A DNA stretch of 64,000 nucleotides from Bacillus thuringiensis (GCF_022095615.2 NZ_CP155559.1:1113501-1177500); one strand, 5' to 3'. Positions 25,520 through 33,616 are shown, counted from the stretch's first letter. A program made the numbers and translations. Notes: a model not told the origin generated them from the letters alone.

Positions 25520-26815
25520 GTGAGAAAAATATGGACTAGGAAACTATTCATTTGTTTTTGTTTAGCTGTCGTTTTGTTTGTACCAATACATACGTTTGCA
25601 GATGAAAAAAGAGAGTGGCGAGACGAAGTTATCTATTCCATTATGATTGATCGCTTCAATAATGGAGAACCGAAAAATGACAAACAGTTAGAAGTTGGCA
25701 ATTTGGAAGGATATCAGGGCGGAGATATAAGAGGGATTATAAAAAGACTGGATTACATAAAAGAAATGGGTTTTACCGCCGTTATGCTTTCTCCGCTTTT
25801 TCAAAGTGGAAAGTATGATGGGTTAGACGTGCATAATTTTCAAAAGGTAAATGAACATTTGGGAACAGGGAATGATGTGAAAGAACTTGTGCAAGAAGCG
25901 CACGCAAAAGGAATGAAAGTTGTGCTTCAATTTCCACTTGGGGAAAACGAAAAACAAGTTATCGACTCGATGAAATGGTGGATCAAAGAAGTTGATTTAG
26001 ATGGAAGTTATGTGATAAATGGTGAAAAAAAGTCGCGTTCTTTCTGGGATGACGTGCAAAAAGATATGCAAGTGATAAAGAAAGATTTTCGTATTATGAC
26101 AAAGGAAGATAGTGAATATAACGAAAAAATAGTAGAATCGTTTTCCAAAGTGAATGTATCAGTGAAACCTTTATATGATGTGAGTAAAAAAGAAGGGGAA
26201 TCCGTTACATTTTTAGATAATCAAGATACAAAAAGATTTGCCCGTATTGCAAAAGAGAATATGAATTATCCACCGTCTCGTTTGAAACTAGCCCTTACAT
26301 ATTTATTAACATCACCAGGTATTCCGAATTTTTATTACGGGACTGAAATTGCATTAGATGGAGGGGATACTCCGGATAATAGACGATTAATGGATTTCAA
26401 ATCAGATGAAAAATTTGTGCAACACATAACGAAACTCGGTGAGCTTAGACAAGCGAGACCATCTCTACGACATGGAACGTTTGAGCTTTTATATGATAAA
26501 GATGGAATGAGTATACTAAAACGAAAGTATAAAGATGAAGTCACATTAGTAGCGATTAATAATACGAAAGAAACACAAAAAGTTGCTTTACCTGTAAGTA
26601 CGATTGGTAAAAAACAAGAGTTAAGAGGATTGTTAGAAGATGAAATTATAAGAGAAGAAAACGGAAAGTTTTATCTCGTTTTAAAGCGCGAAGAATCAAA
26701 TGTGTATAAAGTTAACGGAGAAACAGGTGTGAATTGGTTGTTTATCTCCTTAATAGTCGGTGTGAATGTATTATTTATTGCGTTTTTAATTGCGGTTAAA
26801 AAGAGACGGAAATGA
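25520..26815 (+). CDS. Membrane-anchored GH13 alpha-amylase-like protein, probably catalytically inactive
   Basis: A 431-residue protein with a signal peptide or N-anchor (about 8-28), a shortened GH13 barrel (about 33-330), a C-terminal beta domain and a final transmembrane helix (about 406-426) with a KKRRK tail. The fold is clear (GDIRGIIKRLDYIKEMGFTA, TSPGIPNFYYGTEI), but catalytic positions are replaced. Numbering from the upstream ATG at 25514, region I KVVLQFPLGEN lacks Asp/Asn-His, the nucleophile position is Ile (DGSYVI, about 168) and the acid/base position is Lys (about 197); only the region IV Asp remains (DNQD, 238). GTG at 25520 has better spacing to GGGGG than ATG at 25514. Confidence 0.85.
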   Translation: MRKIWTRKLFICFCLAVVLFVPIHTFADEKREWRDEVIYSIMIDRFNNGEPKNDKQLEVGNLEGYQGGDIRGIIKRLDYIKEMGFTAVMLSPLFQSGKYDGLDVHNFQKVNEHLGTGNDVKELVQEAHAKGMKVVLQFPLGENEKQVIDSMKWWIKEVDLDGSYVINGEKKSRSFWDDVQKDMQVIKKDFRIMTKEDSEYNEKIVESFSKVNVSVKPLYDVSKKEGESVTFLDNQDTKRFARIAKENMNYPPSRLKLALTYLLTSPGIPNFYYGTEIALDGGDTPDNRRLMDFKSDEKFVQHITKLGELRQARPSLRHGTFELLYDKDGMSILKRKYKDEVTLVAINNTKETQKVALPVSTIGKKQELRGLLEDEIIREENGKFYLVLKREESNVYKVNGETGVNWLFISLIVGVNVLFIAFLIAVKKRRK

Positions 26816-26868
26816 GTAATGGATGTGTTGTTCTTAATAAGTATGAAAACTCTTCTAATGAGAGGGGG

Positions 26869-26907
26869 CAGGCTAAGGAGGATACTTTCTCTTTAGCCTG
26901 TTTTTTT
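26869..26907 (+). terminator. Terminator after the GH13-like gene
   Basis: CAGGCTAAG...CTTTAGCCTG stem followed by seven T. Confidence 0.85.
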
Positions 26908-26987
26908 GTGTGAAGTGTGATTCTCGCTTCGAAATACAGCTAAAAAAAGAAGTGAAAAGACCTTTAGAACAACAATAATTGCAACTA

Positions 26988-27052
26988 TACTAATTTTACA
27001 TTACATTAAAGGGTGAAAAATATTCTGATACTCATTGAGGGTTATATTTGAG
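26988..27052 (+). repeat. Copy A of a 65-bp duplicated control region
   Basis: This 65-base stretch directly before the PlcR-like gene is 58/65 identical to 28249-28313 and in the same orientation. The first 34 bases of the shared core differ at a single position. It ends at the ribosome site and so must carry the promoter and leader of the regulator gene. GATACT (27027-27032) could be the -10. Confidence 0.85.
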
Positions 27053-27060
27053 GAGGAAAA

Positions 27061-27963
27061 ATGGAATTTTACGATTTGGGTATTACCATTAAAGAACTTA
27101 GAATGAAAAAGGATATATCACAATCTGAATTATGTCATGGAATATGTTCACAAAGTCAAATTAGCAAAATAGAAAAAGGTATGATTTATCCATCTAGTAT
27201 ATTGTTATATCAGTTATCTGAAAGACTTGGTATTGATCCAAATAATATTTTCGCACTAACTCAAAACAAAAAACTAAAATATGTAGAAAATGTAAAATAT
27301 GTAATGAGAGATTGTACAAAGCAAAAGCAATATACTGAACTGTACGAAATAGTGAAACAAGAGAAAAACGAAAGTAATTTCCAGTTAAAAGAAGATAAAC
27401 AATTTCTAATATGGCATGAAGCAATTGCTATATTTCATGTAAATAAATCAATAAAAACTGCTTTAAATCTTTTAAATAGTGCATTAAAACTAACTGTAAC
27501 GAATAGTGATTTTTTATCAGAAAGAGAAATAGATATTATGCAGTCGATGGCTATATTGTATGGGGAAAATAAAGAGTATGAAAAGAGTATTAATATACTA
27601 AGAAGATGTTTAACTAATTTTAATAAGTTAGATTTTCCTAGAGATAAAGAGGTTAAATTAAAAGTCATTTTTAATTTAGCGAAAATTTCAGGTCATGCAA
27701 ATCAACATGAGGAGGCAATAAAATACAATGATATGGGTATCAAATTAGCTATTAATCTAAACACTTTATATTTATTAGGTGAATTATATTATGGAAAAGG
27801 TTGGAATTTACTAAAGCTGAAACAATATAATGAAGAAGATGTAGCTGATAACATGAAAAAAGCATTATTTATCTTTGAACTAACAGAAAAAGAAAATCTG
27901 ATAAAAATGGTTAAAGAAAAATATTTTGAAAATCAAAATAAAAAAATCACTCATAATTGTTGA
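27061..27963 (+). CDS. PlcR/NprR-like (RNPP) transcriptional regulator with TPR domain
   Basis: A 300-residue regulator. Residues 5-65 are an XRE-type helix-turn-helix (SQSELCHGICSQSQISKIEKG, in part), and 75-295 form tandem TPR-like helix pairs, the layout of quorum-sensing RNPP regulators that bind small re-imported peptides. ATG at 27061 follows GAGGAGG. It lacks the length and clear context of PlcR itself and no canonical papR follows. Two candidate peptide genes lie just downstream: a 51-residue lipoprotein-like peptide on the opposite strand and a 22-codon ORF behind a copy of this gene's own control region. The ligand is unknown. Confidence 0.83.
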   Translation: MEFYDLGITIKELRMKKDISQSELCHGICSQSQISKIEKGMIYPSSILLYQLSERLGIDPNNIFALTQNKKLKYVENVKYVMRDCTKQKQYTELYEIVKQEKNESNFQLKEDKQFLIWHEAIAIFHVNKSIKTALNLLNSALKLTVTNSDFLSEREIDIMQSMAILYGENKEYEKSINILRRCLTNFNKLDFPRDKEVKLKVIFNLAKISGHANQHEEAIKYNDMGIKLAINLNTLYLLGELYYGKGWNLLKLKQYNEEDVADNMKKALFIFELTEKENLIKMVKEKYFENQNKKITHNC

Positions 27964-27986
27964 TGAACATCTTATTATTTTCTATC

Positions 27987-28014
27987 AAAAAAGGCACCTT
28001 ATGGTGTCTTTTTT
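27987..28014. terminator. Bidirectional terminator after the PlcR-like gene
   Basis: AAAAAAGGCACC-TTAT-GGTGTCTTTTTT, symmetrical, between convergent genes. Confidence 0.85.
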
Positions 28015-28039
28015 ATGACCTATATCATCAATTATTACA

Positions 28040-28195
28040 TTACATATGTTTCTTGTACCAAGCTTTGTTGATGTATTTACACTTCGCAGGTGTTGAAGTT
28101 TTAGACGTACCCTTGAGTGTAGCCATATTATTAGAGCATCCTGCAATATTTAGACAGAATGTAGTTAATAAAAACCATAGTATTAATTTCTTCAA
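28040..28195 (-). CDS. 51-residue lipoprotein-like peptide convergent with the PlcR-like regulator
   Basis: Reading from TTG at 28195 gives MKKLILWFLLTTFCLNIAGC followed by 31 mostly polar residues ending in KKHM. The first 20 residues are a textbook lipoprotein signal peptide with lipobox IAGC. The ribosome site (AGAAGTGG) is weak and the start is TTG, which lowers confidence. It shares a bidirectional terminator with the regulator. No family is recognised. A small surface lipoprotein, or a precursor of a signalling peptide, are both possible. Confidence 0.5.
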   Translation of the reverse strand: MKKLILWFLLTTFCLNIAGCSNNMATLKGTSKTSTPAKCKYINKAWYKKHM

Positions 28196-28248
28196 ATAAC
28201 CACTTCTAACTCTTTTTTAATTAACATTTTTTCATAAAATAAATTCCT

Positions 28249-28313
28249 TACTAATTTTACATTACATGAAAGGGTGAAAAATATTCTTATACTCATAAAT
28301 TGTTACATTTGAG
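28249..28313 (+). repeat. Copy B of the 65-bp duplicated control region
   Basis: 58/65 identical to 26988-27052, same strand. Here it leads to a GGGAGGGAGG ribosome site (28316-28325) and a 22-codon ORF, not to a regulator gene. Confidence 0.85.
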
Positions 28314-28329
28314 TGGGGAGGGAGGTTTT

Positions 28330-28398
28330 TTGCACCAATTATTAAAAGGACCTTCTTCATTTATGCATAATAATAAAATACCCATTCTAAATATCTGA
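28330..28398 (+). CDS. Possible 22-codon peptide ORF behind the duplicated control region
   Basis: TTG at 28330 lies 4 bases after a very strong GGGAGGGAGG site and opens 22 codons (MHQLLKGPSSF, then MHNNKIPILNI) before TGA. It has no signal peptide. It could be a true peptide gene sharing the regulator's promoter, or the truncated remains of a duplicated regulator gene; its codons do not match the start of the regulator protein. Real expression is unproven. Confidence 0.3.
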   Translation: MHQLLKGPSSFMHNNKIPILNI

Positions 28399-28440
28399 TT
28401 GCTCGTAAGCTTAGACTTTGTAATATTTTCTCTACAAGCT

Positions 28441-28483
28441 AAAAAGAAAAACACCCTCTACACTAGAGGATGTTTTTCTTTTT
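28441..28483 (-). terminator. Terminator of the YajQ-family gene
   Basis: AAAAAGAAAAACA...TGTTTTTCTTTTT stem with inner CTCT/AGAG pairing, at the stop of the minus-strand gene. Confidence 0.75.
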
Positions 28484-28973
28484 AGCGGTAGTTAATAAAT
28501 TGTACGTCAATCGGTAAGTCAGCACTGCGAACTGCTGCGATAACTGCTTGTAAGTCATCACGGCTTTTCGCTGTAACACGTACTTGGTCATCTTGTACTT
28601 GTGTTTTTACTTTTAATTTCATTTCTTTAATGATGTTGTTAATTTTTTTCGCGTTATCTTTATCGATACCTTGTTGAAGTGTTGCACGTTGGCGAACAGT
28701 GTTGCCAGTTGCAGCCTCAACTTTTCCGTAATCTAAGTTCTTAATTGGAACGTTACGTTTTACAAGTTTAGAAATTAGAACGTCTTTTACTTGGTCTAAT
28801 TTGAACTCATCGTCAGAAGTTAAAACAAGTACTTCTTTTTCTAATTTAATATCACTTTTACTTCCTTTAAAGTCATAGCGATTTTGGATTTCCTTTAATG
28901 CGATGTTAATTGCGTTTGTTACTTCAGGTAATTCTACTTTCGAAACGATGTCAAAAGAACTATCTTTTGCCAT
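28482..28973 (-). CDS. YajQ-family nucleotide-binding protein (YitK-like)
   Basis: A 163-residue protein of the YajQ/UPF0234 family with two ferredoxin-like halves: [21 protein letters not shown] at the N terminus in part, the NRYDFKGSK motif, and the [13 protein letters not shown] repeat. A Xanthomonas member binds cyclic di-GMP; in Bacillus the ligand is unproven. ATG at 28973 follows GGAGGTG; an in-frame TTG at 28988 overlaps that site and is rejected. It corresponds to B. subtilis yitK and is followed, divergently, by the yitL homologue. Confidence 0.9.
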   Translation of the reverse strand: MAKDSSFDIVSKVELPEVTNAINIALKEIQNRYDFKGSKSDIKLEKEVLVLTSDDEFKLDQVKDVLISKLVKRNVPIKNLDYGKVEAATGNTVRQRATLQQGIDKDNAKKINNIIKEMKLKVKTQVQDDQVRVTAKSRDDLQAVIAAVRSADLPIDVQFINYR

Positions 28974-29210
28974 AGTTAGCACCTCCAAATAAATTTCTAA
29001 TCTTTTTATGTACTGTACATACTAAAGTATAGCTGAAAACGAGTCTGGACTTAAGTGTTTTCATACTTATATTTATGTAACCTCATTTTATTATAGTGAA
29101 TTTTGGGCAGTTGGACAAATAAAGGAAAAATCGTGTTATAATTAACTTTTGTTTGGAATGATAAAAAGATAAAAAGTTAATTTTATATATATAGAAGGGA
29201 ATTAAAAAAT

Positions 29211-30065
29211 ATGTATTTACAATTAGGAGCGATTGAACAGGTAACCGTTTTACGCGAAACGGAAATCGGATATATGGTTGGGAATGAAGAGGAAGAAATT
29301 TTCCTACATAAAAACGAATTAGTTGGAGAAATTGAAGAAGGCGATACGATTGATGTATTCTTATACCTTGATCATCAAAATCGTGTTTCAGCAACAATGA
29401 AAGAGCCACTTATTACAACTTTTGATTGGAACTGGGTAAAAGTTGTAGAAGTTATCCCTAGTTTAGGTGTGTTTGTTAATATTGGTGTATCAAAAGATAT
29501 ATTAATCCCAGCTGATGAGTTCCCGATTTATATGCCAGTATGGCCAGAAGTCGGCGACGAATTATATTGTACGTTAAAATTAACGAATCGTGATCGCCTT
29601 ATTGCTCTTCCGGCAAGAGACAGTGATATGCAAGAAATTATCGTAGATGCGACGCCATCTATGCGTAATAAAAACGTAAATGGACGTGTATATCGTTCAC
29701 TTCAAGTTGGTTCATTCATACTAACTGATGAGCATTTCCGTGCTTTCTTACACCATACTGAAAGAAAAGAACAAGTCCGCATCGGTGAACGTGTAACGGG
29801 CCGTATTATTGACGTGAAAGATGACGGTACAATTAACATTTCACTTCTTCCTCGTAAAGAAGAAGGAATGGAAGACGATGCTGCAGTAGTTTATGCATAT
29901 ATGGAAGAACGAGGCGGAGCAATGCCGTTTTGGGATAAGAGCAATCCAGAAGACATTAAAGAACGATTCAACATGAGTAAAGCTGCCTTTAAGCGTGCGC
30001 TTGGTAAAATGATGAAAGAAGAAAAGATTTACCAAGAAGAAGGTTGGACGTATTTTAAGAAGTAA
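29211..30065 (+). CDS. cvfB: S1-domain RNA-binding protein CvfB (YitL)
   Basis: A 284-residue protein with three S1/OB-like RNA-binding modules (about 1-60, 65-140 and 145-220) and a C-terminal winged-helix (about 225-284: ERFNMSKAAFKRALGKMMKE). This matches CvfB, which affects virulence-factor expression in Staphylococcus through RNA binding; B. subtilis YitL is the orthologue. ATG at 29211 follows AGAAGGG. It stands alone and ends in a bidirectional terminator shared with prsA. Confidence 0.9.
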   Translation: MYLQLGAIEQVTVLRETEIGYMVGNEEEEIFLHKNELVGEIEEGDTIDVFLYLDHQNRVSATMKEPLITTFDWNWVKVVEVIPSLGVFVNIGVSKDILIPADEFPIYMPVWPEVGDELYCTLKLTNRDRLIALPARDSDMQEIIVDATPSMRNKNVNGRVYRSLQVGSFILTDEHFRAFLHHTERKEQVRIGERVTGRIIDVKDDGTINISLLPRKEEGMEDDAAVVYAYMEERGGAMPFWDKSNPEDIKERFNMSKAAFKRALGKMMKEEKIYQEEGWTYFKK

Positions 30066-30072
30066 ATGAAAT

Positions 30073-30119
30073 AAAAAGCACCGCCTTATTTTGCTGTAAA
30101 AATAAGGCGGTGCTTTTTT
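30073..30119. terminator. Bidirectional terminator between cvfB and prsA
   Basis: Very long stem: AAAAAGCACCGCCTTATTT pairs with AAATAAGGCGGTGCTTTTT around a 7-base loop. Confidence 0.92.
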
Positions 30120-30975
30120 AATTCCCTTGCTCATGCGCAAGAGTAAACGTATCTTCTAAGTCACTATCATTTATTTTAATATTAGCCTTTTTTAATTCCT
30201 TTTGTATTAATTTGTGACTGAATGTAGGGTCGGCAATACGTTCTGCTTCTAAGTTTTTGCGGATGGAGTCTTTCACTTCATCGTAAGGTTGTAAATCTTT
30301 TTTACCAGTTAGTTTAATAATGTGATAGCCATTTGGTGATTTGACAGGATCACTAATTTGACCGATTTTTAGTTTGTAGGCAGTTGTTTCAAATTCAGGT
30401 GTCATTGTACCTGAATTGAAGTATCCAAGGTCTCCACCTTTATCTTTTGATAGTAGATCTTGCGATTCTTGTTTTGCTAATTCTTCAAATGAAGCACCAG
30501 CATCTAATTTTTTCTTTATTTCTTTCGCTTCATTTTCGTCACTTACTAAAATATGACTCGCTTTAATTTCTGGTTTATAGTGGTCTTTAACGTCTTTTTC
30601 TGTAACACTTTTCTTAATTGCTTCATTCATAGCAAGTTTGAACTTAATTTGATTTTTGAAATCAGCTTCATCTTTTAAACGATTGTTTTCTAGTACTGTT
30701 GTGAATTGATCTCCGTATTGATTTTTCGCTTTTTGTACTTCTTTATCTACATCATCGTCGGATACTTTATATTTTTTCGTGATAACGTCTTGTGCCATCA
30801 TTTCGTATAGCATGTCTTTTCCGTAACGATCTTTCAACTGTTTTTCGAAGTCGCTCTTCTTAATGGTTGAGTCTGTTGCTGTAGCGACTGTAGCTGAGCT
30901 GTTTTTTTGTCCACAAGCAGCTAGCATTAATATACTTATTAGTGCAGTAATAATGAAAATGTGTTTTCCTCTCAT
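30118..30975 (-). CDS. prsA: Foldase lipoprotein PrsA (PpiC-type peptidyl-prolyl isomerase)
   Basis: A 285-residue lipoprotein that folds exported proteins at the outer face of the membrane. The signal peptide ends in lipobox LAAC (Cys about 21). An N-terminal chaperone helix region (25-130) is followed by a parvulin/PpiC domain (about 135-230: EIKASHILVSDENEA, GGDLGYFNSGTM, GYHIIKLTGK) and a helical tail. ATG at 30975 follows GAGGTG. B. cereus-group genomes carry several prsA paralogues; I cannot say which copy this is. Confidence 0.93.
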   Translation of the reverse strand: MRGKHIFIITALISILMLAACGQKNSSATVATATDSTIKKSDFEKQLKDRYGKDMLYEMMAQDVITKKYKVSDDDVDKEVQKAKNQYGDQFTTVLENNRLKDEADFKNQIKFKLAMNEAIKKSVTEKDVKDHYKPEIKASHILVSDENEAKEIKKKLDAGASFEELAKQESQDLLSKDKGGDLGYFNSGTMTPEFETTAYKLKIGQISDPVKSPNGYHIIKLTGKKDLQPYDEVKDSIRKNLEAERIADPTFSHKLIQKELKKANIKINDSDLEDTFTLAHEQGN

Positions 30976-31065
30976 GCTAACACCTCATCCGAATATGTTA
31001 TCGCTATTGTAGAATATAGAAGTGAACATGAAGTGAATTTTTAATGTTTTTTTCCTGTAAAATGT

Positions 31066-31098
31066 AAAAAAAGTACATCAACAATACTGTTGATGTAC
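31066..31098 (-). terminator. Terminator of the 43-residue protein gene
   Basis: Perfect 11-bp stem GTACATCAACA/TGTTGATGTAC followed on the minus strand by seven T. Confidence 0.85.
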
Positions 31099-31105
31099 GA
31101 TGGGA

Positions 31106-31237
31106 TCAAAGGTGATCAGTCTTTTTAGAATAGGCACGCTTACCTTGCTGAATATTTTTTTGTTCTTGCTCATTTTTTTGTGTACGCTTTGCATTATTAT
31201 CGCGTGCTTTTTTGTCGTTATCACTCGTATGTGGCAT
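31106..31237 (-). CDS. 43-residue highly charged protein (DUF3941-like)
   Basis: A very hydrophilic peptide: MPHTSDNDKKARDNNAKR at the start, then KNEQEQKN and a KRAYSKKTDHL end. I associate this with the DUF3941 family of small Bacillus proteins, of unknown role. Longer in-frame starts reach 31315 but overlap the region upstream of the divergent yitT gene; ATG at 31237 has a GGAG site. It is transcribed divergently from yitT. Confidence 0.72.
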   Translation of the reverse strand: MPHTSDNDKKARDNNAKRTQKNEQEQKNIQQGKRAYSKKTDHL

Positions 31238-31337
31238 ATGTATCAACTCCATTTCTAAACGTTGTACGTTTATCATTTCCTTTTTCGTAAAGACTATGTA
31301 TAGCAGTGCATTCATGAATAATAAGGGTGGATTAGAA

Positions 31338-32195
31338 ATGGATTTGAAGTTGAATTATACCGAACTTATAAAGAAGTTAATCGTTGTAATCATCGCAGGT
31401 TTGTTAAACGCGATTGGAATGAATTTATTTTTAACGCCAGCGAAAGTGTACGCGAGTGGCTTTGCTGGATTGTCCCAATTGTTATCGCAAATATTAGGTG
31501 ACTTTTTATCTATTCACATATCAACGGGGGTACTGTTTAGCTTGTTTAATATTCCCGTCGTTATTTTAGCATGGAAAAAGGTTGGGAAGGCCTTTACTTT
31601 CTTTAGTTTTCTTTGCGTTATATTTATGACTTTGTTTCTAGAAATTATCCCGGTTAGAGCAGTTTCGAACGATATCATATTGAATGCGATTTTTGGTGGG
31701 ATTATTTCAGCAATTGGGGTAGGGATTGCGTTAAAGTGGGGGGCTTCTACAGGTGGTTTAGATATTATCGCCATGATTTTATCAAAGATTAAAGACAAGC
31801 CTGTCGGTACGTATTTTTTCTTCTTTAATGCACTGATCATTATAGCTGCTGGCTATGTATATGGATGGGAAAAAGCATTATATACTTTGGTGACTTTGTA
31901 TGTGTCAACGCGAATTATCGATGCGATTCATACACGTCATGTGAAGATTACAGCATTAATCGTGACGAAGAATGGGGCAGATGTACGAAAGGCGATTCAT
32001 TCACGCTTAGTGAGGGGGATTACAACTATACCGGCAACAGGTGCTTATACGAATGAAAATAAGGAAATGTTAATGATTGTTATTACTCGTTACGAACTGT
32101 ATGAATTAGAGCGGGTTATTAAACAAGTGGACCCAGGTGCATTTACAAACGTGCTGCAAACTGTCGGGGTGTTTGGATTGTTTCGAAAAGATTAA
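31338..32195 (+). CDS. yitT: YitT-family membrane protein (DUF161 + DUF2179)
   Basis: A 285-residue protein. Five to six membrane helices (about 15-200) form the YitT domain with the GxxxxGxNLFLTPAKVYASGFAGLSQ-type segment, split here as NAIGMNLFLTPAKV and GASTGGLDIIA. The C-terminal cytoplasmic DUF2179 domain (about 210-285: RGITTIPATGAYT) follows. Transport or sensing roles are proposed for the family but unproven. An upstream in-frame start at 31212 overlaps the divergent gene; ATG at 31338 follows AAGGGTGG. It holds the B. subtilis yitT position. Confidence 0.9.
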   Translation: MDLKLNYTELIKKLIVVIIAGLLNAIGMNLFLTPAKVYASGFAGLSQLLSQILGDFLSIHISTGVLFSLFNIPVVILAWKKVGKAFTFFSFLCVIFMTLFLEIIPVRAVSNDIILNAIFGGIISAIGVGIALKWGASTGGLDIIAMILSKIKDKPVGTYFFFFNALIIIAAGYVYGWEKALYTLVTLYVSTRIIDAIHTRHVKITALIVTKNGADVRKAIHSRLVRGITTIPATGAYTNENKEMLMIVITRYELYELERVIKQVDPGAFTNVLQTVGVFGLFRKD

Positions 32196-32222
32196 AGAGG
32201 ACCAAAGCTGGTCCTCTTTTTT
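32194..32222. terminator. Bidirectional terminator between yitT and the DUF3813 gene
   Basis: AAAGAGGACC/GGTCCTCTTT stem with T run, between convergent genes. Confidence 0.88.
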
Positions 32223-32418
32223 AATGCAAATTCGTAATGTTTTGCAACTGCTCCTGCATTTCACGTAGCTGAACTTTTTCAGCTGTTGAAGAGTTTGCAT
32301 AAGCAGAGTGCAAAGCGTTTTTTGCTCTATATACGAGATCTTGTTGCTCAGCACCACTTGAACAAGTTACGGCATTTGCAACGGCATCTCTAGCTTGTTG
32401 GAATAGTAAGTTCCCCAT
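32221..32418 (-). CDS. DUF3813-family small protein
   Basis: A 65-residue, mostly helical soluble protein (MGNLLFQQARDAVANAVT at the start; two Gln-rich helices after). I recognise it as DUF3813, of unknown function. Its ATG directly follows the stop codon of the upstream 46-codon gene and its GGAGGGG site lies inside that gene's end, so the two are translationally linked. Confidence 0.78.
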   Translation of the reverse strand: MGNLLFQQARDAVANAVTCSSGAEQQDLVYRAKNALHSAYANSSTAEKVQLREMQEQLQNITNLH

Positions 32419-32559
32419 TTAAACCCCTCCAAAAGAAGAGTTACTTCTCGCTTTTTCTGCCTCAGCTAATGTACCACGGTACGGGAATCTTGCATCATGC
32501 TTCATAACAGCATCGGCTCCTTGTTGGATAAAACGTTTTGATTTGTTCTTTTTACCCAT
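32419..32559 (-). CDS. 46-residue basic protein co-transcribed with the DUF3813 gene
   Basis: From ATG at 32559 (preceded by AAGGGGG) the frame codes MGKKNKSKRFIQQGADAVMK, then HDARFPYRGTLAEAEKARSN and SSFGGV. It is lysine/arginine rich at the N terminus and has no membrane segment. The TAA stop abuts the ATG of the DUF3813 gene with no gap. I do not know the family; a spore or nucleic-acid-associated role is only a thought from its charge. Confidence 0.68.
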   Translation of the reverse strand: MGKKNKSKRFIQQGADAVMKHDARFPYRGTLAEAEKARSNSSFGGV

Positions 32560-32663
32560 TCGAAAAACCCCCTTTATTTAGCTGAAAACACTCGACGCTA
32601 TAATCCGGCGTCTAATTATAGTATAGGCTTTTGGCGAGAAACTATAAGCAGGGAATTTTTAGA

Positions 32664-33473
32664 TTATAGCCCAAGAACCTCTTCTAAATATAGTGCAATA
32701 CCATCTTCTTCATTCGTTAACGTCGTGTGGTTTGCGAGTGATTTTAATTCAGGAATAGCATTCCCCATTGCAATGCCGTGACCAGCAAATTCAATCATTT
32801 CAAAGTCGTTATCTTCATCACCGAAAGCGATAATTCGTTCTTGTGGAATGTTGTAATGACTAGAAATTTTTTGTAGTCCGACAGCTTTATTTAGCCCGCT
32901 TTTTACAATTTCAATAATCGGCCAAGGTGCGCCCCATTTTCTGTGATCGATTACTTCAGCGTGCATATCAGTTAAATGTTGACGAATTGCACTGGAATGC
33001 TCGTCATGTGCGTCAATTAATAAGCAAGTTGGATGATCGTTTAAAGTATTTAATAAGTCTCCTGTAAAAATCTTTGGAGAACCGAATTCAAAAATATGTT
33101 TTTTATCTTCATCAATTTCACGAACATACACATCGTCCATTACTTCTGCATATATATTTTTTACGCCAAAATCAAAGCAAGCTCGGACAATTTCTTGCGC
33201 TGTTGCTAGCTCAAGAGGAGAATGATGTGTTCCCCATTTTGAATCAAGAGGGTGATGTACGTAAGCGCCGTTAAAGTTTACGATTGGTGTATTAAGACCG
33301 AGTTCTTTATAATAATCAAAACTAGCACGGAATGGACGCCCTGTTGAAATAACGACAATATGTCCTTGTTCCTTTGCTTTTGCAATTGTATGTTTTGTTC
33401 GAGTGGAAATTATTTTGTTGTCTGTCAATAAAGTGCCGTCTAAGTCTAATGCGATTAAATGCTGTTTATTCAT
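32664..33473 (-). CDS. yitU: HAD-superfamily Cof-type phosphatase (YitU-like)
   Basis: A 269-residue HAD-IIB phosphatase. Motif I is ALDLDGTLL, motif II is VISTGRPF, motif III lysine is in KSGLNKAVGL and motif IV is IAFGDEDNDFEM; all catalytic residues are present. Substrates in this family are small phosphorylated metabolites such as sugar phosphates or flavin nucleotides. ATG at 33473 follows AGAGGTG. The frame stays open 74 codons further upstream, but that stretch forms a strong hairpin and reads as leader DNA, not as protein. Confidence 0.9.
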   Translation of the reverse strand: MNKQHLIALDLDGTLLTDNKIISTRTKHTIAKAKEQGHIVVISTGRPFRASFDYYKELGLNTPIVNFNGAYVHHPLDSKWGTHHSPLELATAQEIVRACFDFGVKNIYAEVMDDVYVREIDEDKKHIFEFGSPKIFTGDLLNTLNDHPTCLLIDAHDEHSSAIRQHLTDMHAEVIDHRKWGAPWPIIEIVKSGLNKAVGLQKISSHYNIPQERIIAFGDEDNDFEMIEFAGHGIAMGNAIPELKSLANHTTLTNEEDGIALYLEEVLGL

Positions 33474-33554
33474 AATTTCACCTCTTATAATAATTTTTTT
33501 GTTTCTATCTGTATTTCCGTTTTTAATATGCAGAAATAAGAGGTTAAACTGGGT

Positions 33555-33616
33555 GAGAACACCAAAGATGGAAAGTTCACTATATATCCATCTTACGTCC
33601 CAAGGTGCTACGGTGT
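33555..33616 (-). other. Structured 5' leader upstream of the YitU-like gene
   Basis: On the minus strand GACACC (33611-33616) can pair with GGTGTT and, inside it, AAGATGGA pairs with TCCATCTT (33567-33596 region), giving a nested long hairpin about 80-140 bases before the start codon. The region between 33474 and 33700 carries no other gene. It does not match a riboswitch class I can name. Confidence 0.4.

Noticed and set aside
27957..28199. 80-codon plus-strand frame after the PlcR-like regulator as a papR-like gene
   Set aside because: It runs through the terminator hairpin and antisense to the better-looking lipoprotein frame; no ribosome site or clean signal peptide.
31212..31337. Extended N terminus of YitT (42 codons)
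   Set aside because: It overlaps the divergent 43-codon gene and has no ribosome site; ATG at 31338 fits the family start.
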